This document shows positions 15,314 to 22,435 of a DNA stretch of 22,435 nt, in pieces. The stretch spans positions 1-22,435 of the forward strand of contig JAFAFP010000102.1 in assembly GCA_023423415.1 (NCBI GenBank). The letters are read 5' to 3'. The position numbers and the translations under genes were made by a program. This DNA is from Pseudomonadota bacterium. Lineage in GTDB: Bacteria > Pseudomonadota > Alphaproteobacteria > Rhizobiales > Xanthobacteraceae. The notes beneath the pieces were generated by a model. That model was not told the DNA's origin, made no database searches, and worked only from the letters and a program-made list of their open reading frames with translations. Each line of letters starts with the position of its first letter. Position 1 is the first letter of the stretch.

Positions 15314-15346
15314 GTTAACCTGACGATCTGTTAACCTTGAGATTAA
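15314..15346 (+). promoter_or_regulatory. Repeated GTTAACCT motifs upstream of the microprotein
   Basis: GTTAACCT occurs at 15314-15321 and 15330-15337 as direct repeats 16 bp apart, and a third TTAA follows at 15343-15346. TTAA half-sites recall the CtrA cell-cycle regulator site TTAA-N7-TTAA, but the spacings here are 12 and 8. The motif sits just before a strongly translated-looking microprotein. A role as operator is inference only. Confidence 0.35.
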
Positions 15347-15365
15347 GATAGCGAAGGGAGGCCTT

Positions 15366-15449
15366 ATGGACCTTACCTTAAAACTCAATGTCCTGGCTGT
15401 CCTGGCCGTGTTCGCCTTCGTGGGCGCGGTCCTGCTAGGAGCGTTCTGA
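15366..15449 (+). CDS. 27-residue single-helix membrane microprotein
   Basis: GGGAGG at 15356-15361 lies four bases before the ATG and is a strong ribosome site for a very short frame. The product begins MDLTLKLNVLAV and ends GAVLLGAF; apart from the N-terminal MDLTLKLN it is one hydrophobic helix, so a single-pass inner-membrane peptide is expected. The function is unknown. It stands alone, with 261 bp of AT-richer sequence before it (including a 15158-15173 hairpin, TTGCAG/CTGCAA) and a clear terminator at 15521 after it, so it should have its own transcript of a few hundred bases at most. I recall very similar short proteins in Bradyrhizobium and Rhodopseudomonas genomes, which supports it as real, but I cannot verify this. 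Confidence 0.65.
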   Translation: MDLTLKLNVLAVLAVFAFVGAVLLGAF

Positions 15450-15520
15450 GTTTTTATGGGTGTGATGCTATAAGACCAACAATCGCCTCGCGCGTATTGG
15501 GGGCGTCTTAAAGTTACCGG

Positions 15521-15555
15521 ACACCGGAGCGGGAACATCCCCTCCGGTGTTTGTG
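15521..15555 (+). terminator. Rho-independent terminator after the microprotein gene
   Basis: ACACCGGAG (15521-15529) pairs with CTCCGGTGT (15542-15550), and the stem continues inside as GGGA/TCCC around ACA. The run TTTGTGT follows on the plus strand. It separates the plus-strand microprotein transcript from the convergent metH gene, and the stem may also stop metH transcripts, though no T-run follows on that strand. Confidence 0.75.
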
Positions 15556-15578
15556 TATCCGGCTCAGGCCGTCTTTGC

Positions 15579-19307
<3,729 letters not shown>

Positions 19308-19327
19308 TGAGTTACCTATCAAGCATT

Positions 19328-19350
19328 ATGGCCGGGGTGGCCCCGGCCAT
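19328..19350. repeat. Perfect palindromic repeat in the metF-metH gap
   Basis: ATGGCCGGGG (19328-19337), TGG, CCCCGGCCAT (19341-19350) is a 10-bp perfect stem with a 3-base loop. ATGGCCGGG..CCCGGCCAT hairpins are, as I recall, a frequent repeat in Bradyrhizobium-like genomes. It lies about 21 bases before the metH start in the transcript, where it could stabilise metF mRNA or weaken metH expression. Confidence 0.75.
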
Positions 19351-19407
19351 TCCGGCAAGGGACGAACTTCGTCTTCTTCGGCATGTGTCCTGGCGCGACG
19401 CGAGCAG

Positions 19408-20322
19408 TTATGCTGCCGCCTTCATGGCCGGACGCAGGCCGAGCAGATGGCAGATCGCGAAGACGAGATCGGCCCTGTTCATCGTGTAGAAATGAAAATC
19501 GGTGACGCCGCGATCAACCAGATCGAGCACCTGCTCCGCAGCGACCGCCGCAGCAACGAGCTTGCGAGTCGCCACGTCATCGTCGAGACCATCGAAGCGG
19601 TCGGCGAGCCAGCGCGGAATCGTGGCGCCGCAGCGTTCGGCAAAGTTCTTCACTTGTTTGAAATTCTGCACCGGCGCGATACCCGGCACCACCGGGATGT
19701 CGATTCCCCGCGCGCGAACGCGATCGAGATATCGGAAATACAAGTCGTTCTCGAAGAAGAACTGGGTAATAGCCCGGGTCGCGCCGGCGTCGACCTTTGC
19801 CTGCAGCATATCGAGATCGGCCTGCACATCGCGCGAATCCGGATGCTTTTCCGGATAGGCAGCGACGGACACCTCGAAATCACCGATGCGCTTGATGCCG
19901 TTGACGAGATCGGCCGCATTTCGATAGCCGCCGGGATGCGGCGCATAGTGTGCGCCGACGCCGCTGACAGGATCGCCACGCAACGCCACGATATGGCGAA
20001 CGCCGATCTCGCTGTAGTTGCGGATCACGGCATCGACATCGTCGCGGGTCGCATCGACGCAAGTCAGGTGTGCGGCCGGCATCAGCGTGGTTTCATCCAG
20101 CATCCGCTTCACGGTCGCGTGCGTGCGCTCGCGGGTGGAACCACCCGCACCATAGGTGACGGACACGAAATGCGGGCTGATTGATTCAAGGCGCTTGATC
20201 GAGTCCCACAGCGTGCGCTCCATCTCTTCCGTCTTTGGCGGAAAAAATTCGAACGAGACGTGCAGCTTCTGACCGCGACCGTTCGTCAAACGACTGGGGC
20301 GTGGAGCACCTGGTTTCATCAT
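19408..20322 (-). CDS. metF: Methylenetetrahydrofolate reductase
   Basis: This flavoenzyme reduces 5,10-methylene-THF to 5-methyl-THF, the methyl donor for MetH. Its 304 residues are normal for bacterial MetF. Signatures are VSFEFFPPK with the catalytic Glu25, FVSVTYGAGGSTRERT, HIVALRGDP, ITQFFFENDLYFRYLD, and the C-terminal DFHFYTMNRADL. The start overlaps the sahR stop as ATGA. AGGAGG (within GGCAGGAGGTCGC) lies four bases before the first ATG and seven before the second, so the second ATG (20319) may be the main one. Overlap with sahR indicates translational coupling, and metH follows by 100 bp. Expression should follow the dyad at 21340-21357. Confidence 0.98.
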   Translation of the reverse strand: MMKPGAPRPSRLTNGRGQKLHVSFEFFPPKTEEMERTLWDSIKRLESISPHFVSVTYGAGGSTRERTHATVKRMLDETTLMPAAHLTCVDATRDDVDAVIRNYSEIGVRHIVALRGDPVSGVGAHYAPHPGGYRNAADLVNGIKRIGDFEVSVAAYPEKHPDSRDVQADLDMLQAKVDAGATRAITQFFFENDLYFRYLDRVRARGIDIPVVPGIAPVQNFKQVKNFAERCGATIPRWLADRFDGLDDDVATRKLVAAAVAAEQVLDLVDRGVTDFHFYTMNRADLVFAICHLLGLRPAMKAAA

Positions 20323-21311
20323 GCGACCTCCTGCCGGCCTGCGATGCGCGCACGCTTATCGCGTGCGAGCCAAAACGAGACGGCAACCTTGCCGTCGGAA
20401 TCTCTGTCGGGAGCGATGCTCTTGTGCAGCGTGACGTCGAGATCGGCCGCCACGAGCCATTGCGAAACCGTCTCAGGCGCAAAACCGAGTCGGCGATGTG
20501 CATGTTCTTCGCGCAAAAACTCGAGATCGTGCGGAGCGAAATCGATCACCAGCAGACGACCGCCTGGTACGAGTGCACGCGCCGCTTCCCTGATCGCGCG
20601 CGCGCCATCGTCGAGATAATGCAGCACTTGATGGATGATCACGACATCGAAGGAGTCACGCGGCACCGACAGATCGTAGATGTCGCCCTGACGCACGCTG
20701 CAATGGCGCAGGCCCGAACGCTCCAGCCGAGCGCGCGCCAAGAGTAGCATGTCGAGCGACAGATCGATGCCGAGCCCCCGCTCAATTTGCGACCCGAACA
20801 ATTCCAGCATCCGCCCAGTGCCAGTGCCGAGATCGAGCAGCGACCGGAACGGTTTGTCGCTCAGCGCTTTCTGAATTGCCTGCTCCACCGCCTCATCGGC
20901 AGCGTGCAGCTTGCGCAACCGATCCCATTCCGCCGCGTGAGCACGGAAATAGTTCTGCGCCACCTCCGCGCGCTGTTCGCGCACGGCCGCCAGCCGTTCG
21001 CGCTCACGCGCGATGGTCGGATCGTTGAGGTCGAGACGTTCGACAAGAAGGCGCGCAATGACCGCACTGTCGCCGCGATCGGCCATGCGGAAAAAGGCCC
21101 AAGCGCCTTCGCGATGCCGCTCGATCAGTCCAGCTTCGGCCAGGAGCTTCAGATGTCGGGAAATGCGTGGCTGGGACTGACGCAGAATCTCCGTGAGGTC
21201 GGAAACGGTCAGTTCAGCCTCTGCCAGCAAAGCAAGAATACGCAGCCGGGTGCCTTCAGCCACCGCCCGCAGCGCATCGTGCATTGTGTCGAAGGCCAGC
21301 GGGCCGGTCAT
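20319..21311 (-). CDS. sahR: SahR-type regulator: ArsR helix-turn-helix fused to a SAM-methyltransferase-like domain
   Basis: The 330-residue protein begins with an ArsR winged helix (residues about 8-90; recognition part QSQPRISRHLKLLAEAGLI). The metal-binding Cys motif of ArsR/SmtB sensors is absent: the site reads ELTVSDLTEIL. A class I methyltransferase fold follows, with motif I LLDLGTGTGRMLE (158-170), GIDLSLDML and FDVVIIHQVLHYLDDGARA. SahR regulators of this build repress SAM-cycle genes and release DNA on binding S-adenosylhomocysteine, as described for Proteobacteria. Position directly upstream of metF and metH fits that role. ATG 21311 has GGAG seven bases upstream and is preferred to the frame opening at 21383, which would run through the operator. 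Enzymatic methyltransferase activity is possible but less likely. Confidence 0.9.
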   Translation of the reverse strand: MTGPLAFDTMHDALRAVAEGTRLRILALLAEAELTVSDLTEILRQSQPRISRHLKLLAEAGLIERHREGAWAFFRMADRGDSAVIARLLVERLDLNDPTIARERERLAAVREQRAEVAQNYFRAHAAEWDRLRKLHAADEAVEQAIQKALSDKPFRSLLDLGTGTGRMLELFGSQIERGLGIDLSLDMLLLARARLERSGLRHCSVRQGDIYDLSVPRDSFDVVIIHQVLHYLDDGARAIREAARALVPGGRLLVIDFAPHDLEFLREEHAHRRLGFAPETVSQWLVAADLDVTLHKSIAPDRDSDGKVAVSFWLARDKRARIAGRQEVA

Positions 21312-21339
21312 TCCAAGTCTCCGGGCAGTGCCCTTTCGA

Positions 21340-21357
21340 TATAAGGATATCTTTATA
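21340..21357. promoter_or_regulatory. Probable SahR operator of the sahR-metF-metH operon
   Basis: TATAAGGATATCTTTATA is an 18-bp near-perfect palindrome: TATAA, G, GATATC, T, TTATA, with the G and T as the only unsymmetrical pair. It lies 29 bp upstream of the sahR ATG, in an AT-rich stretch where the -10 region would be expected. ArsR-family repressors bind such dyads, so autoregulation and control of metF-metH is a fair inference. Confidence 0.7.
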
Positions 21358-21393
21358 CGGTAATTCGATGGGCGCAAGCCCACAAATTGGCAT

Positions 21394-21439
21394 TTCCATG
21401 GAATTTCCGCCCCTTCACAGAAACCTTACCGATTAAGGT
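21394..21439. promoter_or_regulatory. Two dyads in the sahR-microprotein divergent region
   Basis: TTCCATGGAA (21394-21403) is a perfect 10-bp palindrome. ACCTTA (21423-21428) and TAAGGT (21434-21439) are an inverted pair around CCGAT. Both lie between the divergent sahR and 43-residue peptide genes. They could be operators or short hairpins; no regulator can be assigned. Confidence 0.25.
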
Positions 21440-21538
21440 GAAAACCGGGTTCCACTCGACAAATCTGTAAATTGAGACAGTTTTCGCCAATTGCGCAGAC
21501 GAATGAGCTGCAAATCGTCGAAAACAGGGAGAGCAGCC

Positions 21539-21670
21539 ATGAAGCTCATGGTCATCGTTCTCGTCGTTGCCTCCTCGCTGATCAGCATCGCTGCAGTATC
21601 CCTGATCAGCTCTGCCGCCTTCGCGGGGCCGCAGTTGAAGCCACAGACGGCGCTAAACGCCGTCCGGTAA
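21539..21670 (+). CDS. 43-residue exported or membrane peptide
   Basis: GGGAGAG at 21528-21534 lies four bases before the ATG. The product starts MKLMVIVLVVASSLISIAAV, a lysine followed by a long hydrophobic run. It reaches SSAAFA, a good signal peptidase I site, then ends GPQLKPQTALNAVR. Cleavage would release a peptide of about 14 residues; without cleavage it is a one-helix membrane peptide. The function is unknown and I do not recognise the family. It is divergent from sahR and is followed after 97 bp by the trmO-like gene in the same direction. Codon choice (GTC, CTC, ATC) fits the surrounding genes. A real gene is likely but not certain at this size. Confidence 0.55.
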   Translation: MKLMVIVLVVASSLISIAAVSLISSAAFAGPQLKPQTALNAVR

Positions 21671-21767
21671 CGCACGAGGTTCAGTTCTGCAGGCGGCGCC
21701 AATGCTGCCTGCATTTTGTCTCTACATGCGTGGCAAGCCTCGGCCTTTTGGCGTAAAGCAACGGTCG

Positions 21768-22283
21768 ATGTCTGACACTTCGACCCATTCCAAAGACCCG
21801 TTCGGCATTCGCGACGGCGAGATCGCCACCGAATTGCCCACCAGCTTCGACGCCGGCCTCTATTTCATTGGCCGGATTCGCACGCCCTGGACACGGCGCG
21901 AGGAGTGCCCGAAGAATGCCGGCGAAGCCGACACCGTCTGCACCATCGAACTTGACTCCCGTTACACCAAGGCGCTCGACAAGGTCGAGACCTGCTCCCA
22001 CCTGATCGTACTCTACTGGATGGACCGCGCGCGCCGCGATCTCGTCGTGCAGGCGCCGCGCCATTATGGCCAGGGCCGCGGCACCTTCGCACTCCGGTCG
22101 CCGGTTCGGCCCAATCCGATCGCACTGAGTGTTGTGAAACTTCTGAAGATCGATGGCACGACGCTTTCGATCCAGAATATCGACTGCCTCGACAATACGC
22201 CGGTGCTGGATATCAAACCGTATTTCGCATCCGTCGACAGCAAGCCTGACGCTGTTGTCGGCTGGCACCGCGACAAGGACTGA
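21768..22283 (+). CDS. tsaA: TrmO/TsaA-family tRNA (N6-threonylcarbamoyladenosine-37) methyltransferase, short form
   Basis: This UPF0066/TsaA family protein has 171 residues. E. coli TrmO (235 residues) methylates N6 of t6A37 in threonine tRNAs using SAM. The beta-barrel domain is complete: YFIGRIRTPWTRREECPKN, then SHLIVLYWMDRARRDL, GTFALRSPVRPNPIALSVVKLL and DNTPVLDIKPY. The smaller C-terminal domain of the E. coli enzyme is absent, as in many short family members, so the tRNA target is uncertain. ATG 21768 (MSDTSTHSKD) is preferred to the upstream frame from 21702, whose extra residues do not look family-like, although no strong ribosome site is seen. The ilvD-type gene follows after 29 bp and may be co-transcribed. 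Confidence 0.87.
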   Translation: MSDTSTHSKDPFGIRDGEIATELPTSFDAGLYFIGRIRTPWTRREECPKNAGEADTVCTIELDSRYTKALDKVETCSHLIVLYWMDRARRDLVVQAPRHYGQGRGTFALRSPVRPNPIALSVVKLLKIDGTTLSIQNIDCLDNTPVLDIKPYFASVDSKPDAVVGWHRDKD

Positions 22284-22312
22284 CTTCAGGAACGCCAAGG
22301 AGAATTCGCAAC

Positions 22313-22435
22313 ATGCGCCTGCGCTCGGATATCACGCGCAACGGTCTCGATCGCACCGCGCACCGCGCTTTCATGCGCGGCATGGGCCTCGACGACGCAG
22401 CGATCGCCAAGCCGATGATCGGCGTCGCCTCCATG
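22313..22435 (+). CDS. ilvD: IlvD/Edd-family dehydratase, probably dihydroxy-acid dehydratase (3' partial)
   Basis: Only the first 41 codons are in the window. The N-terminus MRLRSDITRNGLDRTAHRAF followed by GMGLDDAAIAKPMIGVAS matches the opening of the IlvD/Edd family (in IlvD typically R.RS..T.G..RA..R.. then a ..KP.IGV motif). Dihydroxy-acid dehydratase, which makes the 2-keto acids of valine and isoleucine synthesis, is the most common member with this start. Sugar-acid dehydratases of the same family (for example arabinonate or phosphogluconate dehydratase) cannot be excluded without the iron-sulfur cysteine region. AAGGAG at 22297-22302 gives a ribosome site with 10-base spacing. It lies 29 bp after the trmO-like gene. 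Confidence 0.85.
   Translation, partial: MRLRSDITRNGLDRTAHRAFMRGMGLDDAAIAKPMIGVASM

Noticed and set aside
15314..15346. A canonical CtrA binding site
   Set aside because: The TTAA half-sites are 12 and 8 bases apart rather than 7, so only a repeated motif is reported and not a CtrA site.
19308..19407. A cobalamin or SAM riboswitch before metH
   Set aside because: The gap is only 100 bp, lacks recognisable B12-box or SAM-aptamer segments, and is explained by a repeat hairpin; the region before sahR also shows no such aptamer.
22213..22434. A minus-strand frame at the right edge
   Set aside because: It is antisense to the start of the IlvD-family gene, which has a ribosome site and recognisable N-terminal residues.

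Overview
The window looks like chromosomal DNA of an alphaproteobacterium of the order Hyphomicrobiales, probably near Bradyrhizobium, Rhodopseudomonas, Afipia or Pseudolabrys. The basis is the high-GC coding style, an alphaproteobacterial type A RNase P RNA, an ArsR-methyltransferase/metF/metH operon, an extensin-like lipoprotein, a GCG_CRPN-type secreted protein, and short GC-rich palindromic repeats (CCTCTCCCC/GGGGAGAGG and ATGGCCGGGG/CCCCGGCCAT) that I remember as abundant in that group. No species can be named from sequence alone.

Layout. (1) 1-1300: 3' part of an AmiD-like cell-wall amidase, then rnpB, whose promoter appears to overlap the amidase stop codon. (2) 1400-3612: an EamA-type exporter gene broken by an internal out-of-frame deletion, then an NRAMP-family transporter with non-canonical metal-site motifs. 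(3) 3652-8184, minus strand: a complete TRAP transporter (dctQ, dctM, dctP), followed downstream by a 66-residue conserved-looking protein and a VanA-like Rieske oxygenase. (4) 8239-11874, plus strand: a fused HyuA-HyuB protein of the ATP-dependent 5-oxoprolinase type, divergent from the TRAP genes. (5) 11912-14739, minus strand: a small Cys/Pro-rich secreted protein, a CDF zinc-type efflux protein and an extensin-like lipoprotein. (6) 14880-15555, plus strand: a DUF2798-like membrane protein and a 27-residue membrane microprotein ending at a good terminator. (7) 15579-21311, minus strand: sahR-metF-metH, with an 18-bp AT-rich dyad in front of sahR. (8) 21539-22435, plus strand: a 43-residue exported or membrane peptide, a short TrmO/TsaA-type protein and the start of an IlvD-family dehydratase.

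How the genes work together. The TRAP importer and the divergent 5-oxoprolinase make a plausible uptake-and-hydrolysis pair for pyroglutamate or a related cyclic amide; the Rieske oxygenase may belong to the same catabolic unit. The sahR-metF-metH operon is the methyl-supply arm of the SAM cycle, placed under a regulator whose sensor domain resembles a SAM methyltransferase.

The most unusual signal is the activity of one palindromic repeat family. One composite copy lies between dctM and dctQ, flanked by a 15-bp direct duplication that includes the dctQ stop codon. Another copy lies in frame inside the 5-oxoprolinase gene and adds about 14-17 residues (reading ..NLSPQAGRG..). There is no CRISPR array, tRNA, transposase or phage gene in the window.
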